Part shown: one piece after another, positions 27,090 to 36,294 of the stretch
Numbering within the stretch: position 1 is the first letter of the stretch
Layout of the letters: the number at the start of each line of letters is the position of its first letter
Source of the DNA: Jeotgalibacillus sp. ET6
GTDB taxonomy: Bacteria; Bacillota; Bacilli; Bacillales; Jeotgalibacillaceae
Assembly (NCBI RefSeq): GCF_029667115.1
Contig: NZ_JARUIU010000008.1
Location: 62,001-126,000 of the forward strand
Direction of reading: 5' to 3'
Length of the DNA: 64,000 nucleotides
Program-made: the position numbers and the translations under genes
The notes under the pieces: model-generated
Seen by the model: only the letters and a program-made list of their open reading frames with translations
Told to the model about the DNA's origin: nothing
The model's database searches: none

Positions 27090-29234
27090 ATGGAGCATAT
27101 CCCGCAAAAAAGAAAATTCTATAAAAAGCAGAATGAAAAACCGGTAGCTATTGTAGATGAGAGGCTGCAAATAGTCGGAATGAATGACTCACTCACCAAA
27201 TTATTTAGTTTAAATAAGACGAGTTCATCCACTTTTCTAACGGATTTTGATGCCTTCCGCAACATAAATTTACTCTCTTGCATAATAAATGCATTTAAGG
27301 GAAATCAGGAGATCACTTCTGAAATGACTCTTCCTACTCTATCAGGTGAAGAAGCCATAAGGATCACAGCCGCTCCTTCAGATTATGGCAAAGAAAAGAT
27401 CAGACTGGTTCAAATCACTTTTGAGGACTGCATTGAGCAGAGTGTAGACAGTTCATCAGCAAATGCTTTTATAGGAAATAAAGAAGTTCCATCCATCTCG
27501 CATTCTGTATTTTTATTGAAATTAAAGAAAGACAAAGACGATTTCGTGATTAAATTAGGTACGGGGAGCTTATTTAAAAAATTGAAATTAGACCCCCAGA
27601 CGTTGAAAAATCAAAAATTGCATTCCGTTTTCCCAAAACAGGAGCTTGAGAACTATGTGCCTCTGTGCCACAAGGTTTGGGACCAGCAAATTGAAGCTAC
27701 TTATGAGGGGACGATCTGCGGACTTGAATTTATCGCCTCTGTGATACCTGCTGTGGAAGAAGGGATCACCACAGAAATTATCTGCCTTGTAACAGACATA
27801 ACAGATATGAAAAATACACAATGGGAACTGGAACGAAATAAGCAAAAGTATCAGTCCTTAATGTACGATCATATAGATAATGTTTTTCTTATTGATCGTG
27901 ATTATATTGTAAGAGAAATTAATTCTGCTGCTGAAAAAAGGATGAAAATTTCGAATGATACACTGGTAGGCAAGGATTATCGTGATTTTGTAAGGCCTGA
28001 CAGATATGAAATTACGAAAGAATATCTGCAGAAAGCATTGGCTGGCGAGGCGCAGTCCTACAACACAGTCATCCGTAATTCTGACGATAGTGAAAGTCAT
28101 ATCAGCTGTACATTAGTACCGATTGTGATTGATGGTAAAATAGAGGGAGCGTTTGGAGTCGGCAGAGATATTACCGAAATTGTTAAAATGGATCATAAGC
28201 TAAAGGAAACAGCGTATTTGCTCGAAGCTTATTTTAATCATACAAACGATGGAGCTTCTTTATTGTCTGAAAGTGGATTATTTCTTGCTATGAACCATAA
28301 GTTTGAATCTATTTTCGGACTGCAAAAGGAAGAATTCATGGGCAGAAGCATTCAAGAGCTTTTCCACGAAGATCTGTCTTCTGAAGACAAAGAAAACATC
28401 AGCAATGCGTTAAAAGGGGACGATCTTGAGTATCTTGAAACCACATTCCGGAAAAAAGACGGAAAAGCCTGTACGATTTCTCTCCATATGTCTTCAATCC
28501 GCTCTAAAAAAGGAACAGTTATTGGAATAGCTGTCATTGTTCAGGATCTGTCTACTTTAAAAACAACAGAGGACTTGCTGAAAAAATCCGAACAGCTGGC
28601 ACTTGTTGGTCAGCTTGCAGCAGGGGTGGCTCATGAAATCCGCAATCCCTTAACTACATTAAAAGGGTTTCTGCAGCTTCTGGGAGAAGAGCAGAATGCA
28701 TCTGCTTATATAGAACTGCTTCAAAATGAACTAAACCGTATTGAATATGTTACAGGGGAGCTGCTAACTCTCGCGAAGCCTCAGGCCATTACTTCTAAAA
28801 TGAATTCACTGAAAACGATTATGGTTCAATCGGTAGAATTTATAAAAATTGAAGCACTAAAAAATAATGTCAAAATTGCTCTCTCAATTGAAGAGGTAGC
28901 GTGTGAATGTGAATCACATAAAATTAAGCAGGTTTTTCTTAACTTATTCATGAATGCAATTGAAGCAATGCCAGGCGGCGGTACACTCACTGTTATTCTT
29001 GAGAAAGAAGATGCAAAAGCAATCGTGACAATACAAGACACTGGCACCGGCATAGATGAGGAGCGTCTGAGGAAGCTTGGCGAACCATTTTACAGCACGA
29101 AAGAGAAAGGAACGGGACTAGGGTTAATGATCTGCAGAAAGATCATAGAAAATCATAAAGGTTCATTTAAAATAGAAAGTAAGTTGAATAAAGGAACAAT
29201 TGTAAGACTGACAGTGCCCCTTACCAGTTCCTGA
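27090..29234 (+). CDS. multi-PAS orphan sensor histidine kinase, sporulation-kinase type
   Basis: 714 residues, no transmembrane helix. An N-terminal region of about 250 residues with two weak PAS-like segments precedes two clear PAS domains (about 255-370 and 375-495). The HisKA domain has H515 in VAHEIRNPLTTLKGFLQLL, the wording typical of KinA-KinE; the ATPase domain has N-box NLFMNAIEAM, DTGTGID and GTGLGLMI. There is no response regulator beside it, which fits kinases feeding the Spo0F/Spo0B phosphorelay. The ATG at 27090 has better spacing from AGAGGGA than the ATG at 27084. Confidence 0.88.
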   Translation: MEHIPQKRKFYKKQNEKPVAIVDERLQIVGMNDSLTKLFSLNKTSSSTFLTDFDAFRNINLLSCIINAFKGNQEITSEMTLPTLSGEEAIRITAAPSDYGKEKIRLVQITFEDCIEQSVDSSSANAFIGNKEVPSISHSVFLLKLKKDKDDFVIKLGTGSLFKKLKLDPQTLKNQKLHSVFPKQELENYVPLCHKVWDQQIEATYEGTICGLEFIASVIPAVEEGITTEIICLVTDITDMKNTQWELERNKQKYQSLMYDHIDNVFLIDRDYIVREINSAAEKRMKISNDTLVGKDYRDFVRPDRYEITKEYLQKALAGEAQSYNTVIRNSDDSESHISCTLVPIVIDGKIEGAFGVGRDITEIVKMDHKLKETAYLLEAYFNHTNDGASLLSESGLFLAMNHKFESIFGLQKEEFMGRSIQELFHEDLSSEDKENISNALKGDDLEYLETTFRKKDGKACTISLHMSSIRSKKGTVIGIAVIVQDLSTLKTTEDLLKKSEQLALVGQLAAGVAHEIRNPLTTLKGFLQLLGEEQNASAYIELLQNELNRIEYVTGELLTLAKPQAITSKMNSLKTIMVQSVEFIKIEALKNNVKIALSIEEVACECESHKIKQVFLNLFMNAIEAMPGGGTLTVILEKEDAKAIVTIQDTGTGIDEERLRKLGEPFYSTKEKGTGLGLMICRKIIENHKGSFKIESKLNKGTIVRLTVPLTSS

Positions 29235-29269
29235 AATTAGACATAGATAAACCAAGTAAAAGAGGTGAG

Positions 29270-29299
29270 AGCCTGGGACAAATGTGTCTCAGGCTTTTT
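29270..29299 (+). terminator. solo family-A-type terminator hairpin after the histidine kinase
   Basis: AGCCTGGGACA-AATG-TGTCTCAGGCT then TTTT. The same sequence as the terminal arm of the family A repeat; only traces of the rest of the element follow (to about 29335). Confidence 0.85.
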
Positions 29300-29339
29300 G
29301 ACTGGTCAGGTGTTTGAGTCGCCTCTACTCTACGTCCTT

Positions 29340-29718
29340 CATGCTATTTATACTGCTTAAGCTGGTGCATTCCGATTACATCGATAGGGTATATCTTTCT
29401 TAAATTTTTTTTCATAGGTCTCTAAGCAATCTCTAAACTGGTTAGAAAAAAGGTGTTATTGCGTAAATTAGACTATTTTTTACATAAAGCTATAAAAAAA
29501 CACATTTATTTGTTTTCTTTTTAATCAGAAAGGATACACAAAGGAGTATAAGTGTTGCAGACAGTAGAAGTTCAAGTGTAAATGGCTTTATTCTGGAATC
29601 ACTTGTTCAGGGATAAGTAGATATTACAACGAAATTATCGTACATATTTATTCTTTCAGTGCATGAGGTTAGACCATACAAATAAAAAGAGATTTCCTTT
29701 GAAAGGGGAAGACCGAGG
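29340..29718. other. 380-bp intergenic region, no gene recognised
   Basis: AT-rich, no frame with a ribosome binding site until GAAAGGGGAAGACCGAGG before the methyltransferase at 29719. No structured leader was recognised. Confidence 0.45.
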
Positions 29719-30711
29719 ATGATAAAAGACTTGCAGAATATGTGGAAAGCAAGAATATGGATGAAAACAAACGTACCATTTTTATACAGCTGGCATGCCT
29801 ATGTCGGTTTTGACTTAAATTTATTTGAAGCATTTAAACGCCCAGTGAGAGTAGAGGATGTAGCAGATGCTTATGATCTGGAGCCTGAGCTGCTTGAGCA
29901 ATGGGTAGAGGTTGGAGTTGCATTAAAGCATTTGAAAAAAGATGATAAGGGCAGGGTAAGCATCAAAAAATCCTGGAAGCTTCCGAAAGGCAAAGAGAAC
30001 CACCCTTCTTCCGGAGATTTGTTAAAAGAAATGATGGAGCTGCATATTCCGTCCTTGCTTTCCTATCCTGAATTAATGAGAGAAAAGAAGCGCAATCATT
30101 TTGATTCAGAGCAGCACGCGCCTACAGTGGCAAAAACGTCTACTCTGTTGGAGCTGCTCGCCTTCCATTTAATAGACCGGAATGTAAAAAAACACGATGT
30201 GAAGTCAATATTGGACATCGGGTGTGGAGAGGCAGGTTATTTGATCCGTCTTGCAAAGAAATATCCTGATCTAAACCTCAAAGGGGTTGAAATCAGCAAA
30301 GAAGTTGCTGAGAGTGCCAAGGAAGCTTCTGGTCCCTATGAAAATATTGAAATTATTCATTCTGATATAGAAGAATATGAACCAGAAGAGCCTCTTGATT
30401 ATGTAATGGTTAACAATTTGCTGCACTATATTAATCCTGAAGACAGGCAGGCATTCTTTGAACGGTTGTCCGAAATTATAAAAGAAAATGGGATTGCAAC
30501 CATCATATCTCCACTGCAAAAAGCAAAGCATGGCAAGCAGTTCTCAAGTGCATTTAACAGTTTCTTTTTAACCTTCGACAACTTATATCCAATTCCATCT
30601 GAAGATGAACTGCGTGAGATTACGGAAAAAGCAGGCTTTAAAATGGACAAGCCCTCTGCGATTATCAGAGAAGGCGGATGGTTTATCGTGAAAATACAAA
30701 AGGATTCTTAA
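29719..30711 (+). CDS. class I SAM-dependent methyltransferase (winged-helix O-methyltransferase-like)
   Basis: 330 residues. The first 110 resemble the helical/winged-helix dimerisation domain of plant-type O-methyltransferases (FDLNLFEAFKRPVRVEDVAD). The Rossmann domain has motif I ILDIGCGEAGYLIRLAKKYP, the acidic end of strand 2 in GVEISKEV, and VMVNNLLHYI in place of motif III. It should transfer a methyl group from S-adenosylmethionine to an unidentified small molecule. AGACCGAGG precedes the ATG. No biosynthetic genes are adjacent to reveal the substrate. Confidence 0.85.
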   Translation: MIKDLQNMWKARIWMKTNVPFLYSWHAYVGFDLNLFEAFKRPVRVEDVADAYDLEPELLEQWVEVGVALKHLKKDDKGRVSIKKSWKLPKGKENHPSSGDLLKEMMELHIPSLLSYPELMREKKRNHFDSEQHAPTVAKTSTLLELLAFHLIDRNVKKHDVKSILDIGCGEAGYLIRLAKKYPDLNLKGVEISKEVAESAKEASGPYENIEIIHSDIEEYEPEEPLDYVMVNNLLHYINPEDRQAFFERLSEIIKENGIATIISPLQKAKHGKQFSSAFNSFFLTFDNLYPIPSEDELREITEKAGFKMDKPSAIIREGGWFIVKIQKDS

Positions 30712-30783
30712 TGTATGTTTAATTTCCTCTTCTGGTGGAAAATAACTTATATGAATCAATTTATTTAGAAGGAGATGTTTTCA

Positions 30784-31296
30784 TTGGCTAAAATTGCAAC
30801 AGTTTTAACAAGCTATTTCGAAGATGTAGAGTATACAGATCCTGCTCAATCTTTTAAGGAAGCTGGTCACGAAGTCGTGACTATTGAAAAAGAAGCAGGC
30901 AGTCAGGTAACAGGAAAACAGGGAGAAGCTACTGTAACGATTGATAAGTCAATCGATGATGTCTCTCCTCAGGACTTTGATGCACTCTTTATTCCAGGCG
31001 GCTTTTCACCGGATCTGCTCCGCGGAGATGAGAGATTTGTGGCATTCGCAAAATCGTTTATGGATGACAAAAAACCTGTATTTTCAATATGCCACGGTCC
31101 ACAGCTGTTAATCACAGCTAAATCACTTGAAGGTCGAACTGCAACCGGATTTACTTCAATTAAAGTGGACATGGAATATGCAGGCGCCACATACAAGGAT
31201 GAAGAGGTCGTTGTTTGCGGGAACCAGCTCGTGACAAGCCGTACACCTGATGACATCCCTGCTTTCACCAGAGAAGCTTTAAAATTACTATCATAA
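30784..31296 (+). CDS. yfkM: DJ-1/PfpI family protein (YfkM, general stress protein 18 type)
   Basis: 170 residues, single DJ-1/PfpI domain: VLTSYFEDVEYTDP, the glutamate of FIPGGFSPDLLRGDE region and the nucleophile elbow FSICHGPQLLI with cysteine and following histidine intact. Relatives act as deglycase/glyoxalase-like or chaperone stress proteins; B. subtilis YfkM is a general stress protein. AAGGAG directly abuts the ATG at 30775, so the TTG at 30784, 9 bases after the box, is the likelier start and aligns with YfkM. A strong terminator follows. Confidence 0.9.
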   Translation: MAKIATVLTSYFEDVEYTDPAQSFKEAGHEVVTIEKEAGSQVTGKQGEATVTIDKSIDDVSPQDFDALFIPGGFSPDLLRGDERFVAFAKSFMDDKKPVFSICHGPQLLITAKSLEGRTATGFTSIKVDMEYAGATYKDEEVVVCGNQLVTSRTPDDIPAFTREALKLLS

Positions 31297-31315
31297 TGTA
31301 ACCAAGAAATAAAGG

Positions 31316-31357
31316 AACCGCCTTAGTCTTCCGTTCAAGGAAGCTGAGGCGGTTTTT
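31316..31357 (+). terminator. terminator after yfkM
   Basis: AACCGCCTTAGTCTTCC / GGAAGCTGAGGCGGTT long stem followed by TTTTTT. Confidence 0.92.
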
Positions 31358-31478
31358 TCGTGTGGATCTAATACAATTTGTTTATCAGATTAAGAAAGTA
31401 CTTGCCCATAGTTTTTATTTAGAATTTTTTTATATGATCCTCTTTTTTTGTTTCCTCTATTTACAATAAATAGTTTAG

Positions 31479-31486
31479 GTCGATAT
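31479..31486 (+). promoter_or_regulatory. candidate sigma-D -10 element of the second chemoreceptor gene
   Basis: GTCGATAT matches 7 of 8 bases of the sigma-D -10. The spot for the -35 (31460-31463) reads TTTA instead of TAAA, so the match is partial. Confidence 0.5.
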
Positions 31487-31535
31487 ACTTAATAGATAAA
31501 TAGTACTTTTGTTTTATACATAGGGGAGGAAGAAA

Positions 31536-33287
31536 ATGAAAAAGCTGAAATGGAAACTGCTTGTTTATTTCCTGGGTGTCATATTATTAATTATAGGCTT
31601 ATCTGGTTTTACGGTGTTTAAAGTGAATGAAATGAATGCGCATACAAAAGAGATGGTGGATTCTGATATGGCTATGCTGACGCTTGATCAGGAGAAAAAA
31701 TATAATATTTCACAGCAGATCGCTTTAACGAGAGGCTATCTTTTATATGGAGAGCAGGATTACAAGGAAAGATTTTTGGCGCTTTCAGAGCAAAATGATC
31801 AAATTTCTGAACAGCTTCAGGAATTAAGTGCCGGCAGTGATGTCAGTTCGGTTTTGACGATCGCAAGAGTCTGGCAGGATAATGTGGAACAACGGGTATT
31901 CAGTATGTATGACAGTGGAAGAGAAGAAGAGGCAAGAGTGTTTTTCCGTTCAAATTATGAACCCACAGCGAGGTCATTGATGGACAGTTTGACGACTCTG
32001 TCTGAAGAACAGCAGGCGAAGATGGATCTTGCTATTTTAGAAAACGAGGCACAGGCTGAAAACATGATTTTGACCATAGTTGTCGTGACCTCTATCGTTT
32101 TAGCAGCTTCTTTTGGATTAAGTATGCTTGCAGCCCACCGGATTACCAAACCAATACGCATGGTTACTTCAAGAATGAAAGCGATTGCGAGAGGACAGCT
32201 CCCTGCCGACCCGCTTATTATAAACAGCAAGGATGAGCTCGGCACATTAGTAAACACTGTAAATGAAATGAATACACAGCTCCGGCATTTGGTATCAGAT
32301 ATAAATTCAGTTTCATCAACCGTTTTATCACGGGGGAGTATGCTCTCTTCCCATGCAAGTGAGGTTAGGGAGGGCAGCAGCCAAATTGCAAGTACGATGA
32401 TCGAGCTTGCTGATGGTGCCGGAATTCAAGCTGAATCTTCCAGTTCACTAAGTCATAAAATTACTGCTTTTTCTAACGAAATCTCATCTTCCGCCTCGCT
32501 CGGGGAACAAGCCCGGGATACAGCAGAGAAAACACTTGTGCTGACGAAAGAGGGAGCAGCGAACATGAGCGAAACCATTCAAAAGGTCCAGGATATTAAC
32601 CATAACTTTAAGCTTGCAATGAACCGGGTGGAAGGGCTCGACAGTCAGACTGAAAATATCAGCCAGCTTGTGCAGGTAATACAGCAGATTGCAGACCAAA
32701 CGAATTTACTGGCTTTGAATGCTGCGATAGAAGCAGCACGAGCCGGTGAGCATGGCAGAGGCTTTGCGGTCGTTGCAGATGAAGTTCGCAAGCTTGCAGA
32801 ACAAGTATCTTCATCCATTTCAGGCATCACATCAATCATTTTAACGATCCAGACAGAATCAAAAGAAGTAGTGGAAGTGTTAAAGCAGGGGTATGGTCTG
32901 GTTGAAGAAGGAACGGATCAAATGGAAAAAACGAATCAATCCTTCTCAAGTATAAATGACCAGGTTAAGCAGGTGTCAGCAGAAATAACAACAGTGGCGA
33001 ATTCCCTCTATGATGTCGTAAAGAGGACAAATGAAATTAATCAGAATATCGAACAAATTGCAGCGGTTTCTGAAGAGGCTGCTGCAGGGATTGAAGAAAC
33101 CTCAGCAAGTGCAGAAGACGCTTATTCTACTATGCAGCAGGTATTTGAAACAGCGAAGGATCTTGAACAGGATGCAGAACAGTTAAACGTTCATTTATCT
33201 CAATTTAATGTAGAGCAGGAAATACACACCCCTGTAGAAGAAGAGGAAAAATCAATGAGCGAAAACGAGGTTGAAAAAGCTTCATAG
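31536..33287 (+). CDS. methyl-accepting chemotaxis protein (four-helix-bundle sensor)
   Basis: 583 residues: transmembrane helices at about 8-28 and 178-198 flank an extracellular helical bundle with [18 protein letters not shown], as in 4HB/CHASE3 sensors. HAMP (about 200-252) and a full methyl-accepting domain with [22 protein letters not shown] follow. The acidic C-terminal tail ends in [17 protein letters not shown] precedes the ATG by about 9 bases. A family A repeat starts one base after the stop codon and appears to supply the terminator. Confidence 0.94.
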   Translation: MKKLKWKLLVYFLGVILLIIGLSGFTVFKVNEMNAHTKEMVDSDMAMLTLDQEKKYNISQQIALTRGYLLYGEQDYKERFLALSEQNDQISEQLQELSAGSDVSSVLTIARVWQDNVEQRVFSMYDSGREEEARVFFRSNYEPTARSLMDSLTTLSEEQQAKMDLAILENEAQAENMILTIVVVTSIVLAASFGLSMLAAHRITKPIRMVTSRMKAIARGQLPADPLIINSKDELGTLVNTVNEMNTQLRHLVSDINSVSSTVLSRGSMLSSHASEVREGSSQIASTMIELADGAGIQAESSSSLSHKITAFSNEISSSASLGEQARDTAEKTLVLTKEGAANMSETIQKVQDINHNFKLAMNRVEGLDSQTENISQLVQVIQQIADQTNLLALNAAIEAARAGEHGRGFAVVADEVRKLAEQVSSSISGITSIILTIQTESKEVVEVLKQGYGLVEEGTDQMEKTNQSFSSINDQVKQVSAEITTVANSLYDVVKRTNEINQNIEQIAAVSEEAAAGIEETSASAEDAYSTMQQVFETAKDLEQDAEQLNVHLSQFNVEQEIHTPVEEEEKSMSENEVEKAS

Positions 33288-33521
33288 AAAAAGAGCTTGG
33301 GACAAAAGTGTGTCTCAAGCTCTTTGACCGGTTCGGCTGCGCTTCAGGCGGACGCTTTCCGCAGGGACGGCGCTGAGCCCTCCTCAGGCTCTGCCTTTCG
33401 GGGTCTCAGCTTGCCGTCATGTCCTGCAGGAGTCGCCACCTTCCGCTCCGCTCACCTAATACTAGTAATAAATAATATCGTCATTTTTTAAACTTTTTTG
33501 AGTTTTGTAACAGCCTCTTTT
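33288..33521 (+). repeat. family A repeat, copy 5 (full length, fused to the end of the chemoreceptor gene)
   Basis: Left terminus AAAAAGAGCTTGGGACAAAA, right terminus TTTTGTAACAGCCTCTTTT (inverse-complementary with mismatches). The left arm folds as AGAGCTTGGGACA / TGTCTCAAGCTCT with TTT, i.e. an intrinsic terminator. Internal boxes and the CTGAGCC...GTCTCAG palindrome are present. Confidence 0.9.
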
Positions 33522-33530
33522 AAATAAAAT

Positions 33531-33758
33531 CTATTGATTTTTACGCAAATTACCCAGTTCTTCAGCAATTGCCTGCATTTCGCTTGGGCTGAAATTATCG
33601 CGTTTCATAACCATTGTATACAGGTCATGCAGTTCTTCGTACATTTCTTCATCAAAATGTGTGGCTTTAATTGCGCCTGCATTTACAATTCTTAAGCGAT
33701 CTTTAATTTGGTCAATCATATATTCAGCGTTTTCAGTAGATTTTACAGACAAATTCAT
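33531..33758 (-). CDS. yfkK: DUF1128 / UPF0435 protein YfkK
   Basis: 75 residues, fully helical, beginning [20 protein letters not shown] and containing INAG-like [14 protein letters not shown] and the C-terminal [17 protein letters not shown], the DUF1128 signature. Function unknown. In B. subtilis yfkK sits next to yfkJ; here an AGCS transporter gene lies between them on the same strand as yfkK. Confidence 0.9.
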   Translation of the reverse strand: MNLSVKSTENAEYMIDQIKDRLRIVNAGAIKATHFDEEMYEELHDLYTMVMKRDNFSPSEMQAIAEELGNLRKNQ

Positions 33759-33836
33759 CTAATCTTCAGTCCCTTCGATCCGTCATCTTCATCTTTCCAT
33801 GATTTAATCGATCTGTCAATAAGAACTGAAAAGAGT

Positions 33837-35201
33837 TTAAGCAGTTTTGCGTTTCTCTGCTTTCTCTTCTTTTATTTTCTTTTGAATCTGCTTTGTTTCA
33901 TAAACGACTACACCTGAGAGTCCAAGAAGACCAATTAAGTTAGGGAATGCCATCAAGCCATTCATCACATCAGAGAATAGCCAAACTACATCTAAGGAAG
34001 CAACTGAACCGATCATGACGGCAATAACAAACAAGACGCGGTACCATGTATTCAGTTTTTTTGAACCCACTAAATACTGAAAACATTTTTCCCCGTAGTA
34101 AGACCAGCCAATTATCGTAGACGCTGCAAAGAAGACAAGTCCAATCGTTACGATAATGGGGCCAAAGCCGCCTATGAAATGTTCAAAAGATGCGGAGGTT
34201 AATGCTCCGCCTTCCAAATCTCCACCTTCATATAACCCAGCCATAACAATTGTAAGACCGGTTATAGAACAAACAATCAGTGTATCAAGGAACACCTGTG
34301 TCATAGAAACGAGTCCCTGGCGTCCTGGCATATCGGTTTTGGCTGCCGCCGCTGCAATAGGGGCAGAACCAAGACCCGCTTCATTTGAAAATACTCCACG
34401 CGCAACTCCGTACCGGATGATGGCACCAATTACACCGCCCGCAATGGCATCATTTCCAAAAGCCTGCGAAAAAATAGTAGCAAATGCATCAGGAATAAGA
34501 GAAAAATTCAAAATCATGACAATAAGTCCTGCTGCTAAATAAAATGCAACCATAATAGGGACGAAAAGTGAAGTAACTTTTCCGATGCTTTTAATTCCGC
34601 CAAGTATCACCAAAGCTGTGAATACTGTAAGTACAATTCCCGTAATCCACGTGTTAATTCCAAAAGTATCTGCCACTACATCTGAAACAGAATTTGATTG
34701 AACCATATTTCCAATTCCGAATGCTGCAACTGCTCCAAATAGAGCAAAAAGGACACCAAGCCATTTTTGTTTCAGTCCTCTTTCCAAATAATACATCGGA
34801 CCGCCGGACATCTCACCGTCCTCGTCCTGCACACGATACTTCACCGCGAGAACTGCTTCAGCATATTTTGTAGCCATTCCAAAAACGGCAGAGAGCCACA
34901 TCCAGAAAATAGCGCCAGGTCCGCCTAATACAACTGCGGTAGCAACACCTACAATGTTTCCTGTACCCACAGTCGCAGCCATTGCAGTCATCAGAGACTG
35001 AAAGTGAGAAATATCTCCTTCCGATTTTTTGTCCTGATTTTTTGAAAATGCCAATTTTAATGAATAAGCTGTCAATCTGAACTGTATTCCGCCTAAGCGG
35101 AGTGTAAGATAAATTCCTGTGCCGACCAATAGAATCAGCAGAGGAGGTCCCCAGACGAGACCACTCACTTCACCAAGAAACTTCTCGAGTGCTTCCATCA
35201 A
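33837..35201 (-). CDS. AGCS family amino acid:cation symporter, second copy
   Basis: 454 residues, about ten transmembrane helices. Marks: LMTAMAATVGTGNIVGVATA, GPGAIFWMWLSAV, GGPMYYLERGL, IRYGVARGVFSNEAGLGSAP and the lysine/glutamate-rich C-terminus. It differs from the 25570 copy in the helix-1 motif (ATVGTGN versus STVGAAN) and probably in substrate. GGGGGA lies 6-9 bases before two adjacent ATGs (35201, 35198). It separates yfkK from yfkJ relative to B. subtilis order. Confidence 0.92.
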   Translation of the reverse strand: MMEALEKFLGEVSGLVWGPPLLILLVGTGIYLTLRLGGIQFRLTAYSLKLAFSKNQDKKSEGDISHFQSLMTAMAATVGTGNIVGVATAVVLGGPGAIFWMWLSAVFGMATKYAEAVLAVKYRVQDEDGEMSGGPMYYLERGLKQKWLGVLFALFGAVAAFGIGNMVQSNSVSDVVADTFGINTWITGIVLTVFTALVILGGIKSIGKVTSLFVPIMVAFYLAAGLIVMILNFSLIPDAFATIFSQAFGNDAIAGGVIGAIIRYGVARGVFSNEAGLGSAPIAAAAAKTDMPGRQGLVSMTQVFLDTLIVCSITGLTIVMAGLYEGGDLEGGALTSASFEHFIGGFGPIIVTIGLVFFAASTIIGWSYYGEKCFQYLVGSKKLNTWYRVLFVIAVMIGSVASLDVVWLFSDVMNGLMAFPNLIGLLGLSGVVVYETKQIQKKIKEEKAEKRKTA

Positions 35202-35373
35202 ACTCCCCCTTTAATTTTCCTGTCAAAAAACTAGAATACAGTAACTTCCCCTTAAAGTAAATATTCCGAATATTAATAAAAATATAAAATGCTTTGCTTC
35301 AAAGGATTTTTAAGGTTTCAAACTGCCTATTTAAGGTAAAATAAAGAGGAGAATAAAAGTTGGAGGATTTTAA

Positions 35374-35838
35374 GTGAAGCATGTATTATTCGTTGGAAAA
35401 CAGAATAATTGCCGTTCGCTGCTTGCAGAAGCAATCCTGAAAGATAAACTCGTGAGGGAGAACCTCAGTGAGCGCATCCATGTGAATTCTGCGGGAACCT
35501 TCCAATGGCAGAATAAAGATGCCGCAGATAAGACGATCACAGCGGTACTTGAGGAGCACGGACTCCCCACCGAAGGCCTCCATCCCAAGCAGCTTGAAAG
35601 ACACAATCTTGATTCTGCAGATTACATTATCTCTCTTGACCGGGAAGTACTGAAGGATCTGGAAAAACTCGCACGAAGCTCTTCACACAGGTCTCATTAC
35701 TTTTTATTGCTTGAATTATTCCATTCGTATACTTTGGACGTTCCGAATCCATATTATACGAAGGACTTTGATGAGGCTTATCGCCTAATTGATGAAGGTT
35801 GTAAGGCATTACTAAATAAAATAAAAGAAACTAGTTAA
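35374..35838 (+). CDS. yfkJ: low-molecular-weight phosphatase family protein, catalytically degenerate (YfkJ-like)
   Basis: 154 residues with the whole LMW tyrosine-phosphatase fold. In active enzymes the P-loop is C-x5-R-S, here VGKQNNCRS: the first position, the nucleophilic cysteine, is glycine (residue 8). The late general-acid motif DP-Y-Y preceded by aspartate reads DVPNPYY, so the acid is asparagine. Both changes are clear in the DNA (GTT GGA AAA; CCG AAT CCA). The fold is otherwise well preserved and the gene opens the conserved yfkJ-yfkI-yfkH operon, so it may be a pseudophosphatase with a binding role. Start is GTG or ATG near GGAGG; ORF integrity is good. Confidence 0.88.
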   Translation: MKHVLFVGKQNNCRSLLAEAILKDKLVRENLSERIHVNSAGTFQWQNKDAADKTITAVLEEHGLPTEGLHPKQLERHNLDSADYIISLDREVLKDLEKLARSSSHRSHYFLLLELFHSYTLDVPNPYYTKDFDEAYRLIDEGCKALLNKIKETS

Positions 35839-35851
35839 TGGAGGAATTTAC

Positions 35852-36271
35852 ATGGCGGGAAACAAATTGTCAACAGGAATTTTATTAGGTGCAGTAATTG
35901 GCGGAGCTGTGAGTTTATTCGATAAAGAAACAAGAAGAAGTACAATCGAAGCTTACAGAAAAAGCAGCCGTGCCATTTCTTACTATTCAACACATCCAAA
36001 AGAATTATCCCAGCAGACTAAATCAAAAGTTGAAAAAATAAAAGTAACCGTAGAGCAGATCCAGGAGGATTTTGAATTTCTATCTTCTAAGCTGGATGAG
36101 GTGAAAGATATGACTCCACAGCTCAAGAATATTTTAGTTGAAACAAAAGAGACATTTGAAACTTCTGGAGAAACATATAAGCACGCACTTAGCAGCGAGG
36201 AAACTGAGGATGAGAATCGTTCGGATTTATTTCTTGAGCGAAACAGCCCTGAGGGAAAAAAGACAGTATAA
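35852..36271 (+). CDS. yfkI: YtxH-like protein in the yfkJ operon (YfkI position)
   Basis: 139 residues. The N-terminus LSTGILLGAVIGGAVSLF is a glycine-rich membrane-inserting helix of the YtxH kind, followed by a long coiled-coil-like region (about 50-110) and an acidic tail. It begins 13 bases after yfkJ with GGAGG before its ATG. Role unknown; YtxH-type proteins are general-stress related. The gene name is by position in the conserved operon. Confidence 0.75.
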   Translation: MAGNKLSTGILLGAVIGGAVSLFDKETRRSTIEAYRKSSRAISYYSTHPKELSQQTKSKVEKIKVTVEQIQEDFEFLSSKLDEVKDMTPQLKNILVETKETFETSGETYKHALSSEETEDENRSDLFLERNSPEGKKTV

Positions 36272-36294
36272 AATCTGAAAGCTGGAGGGATTAC

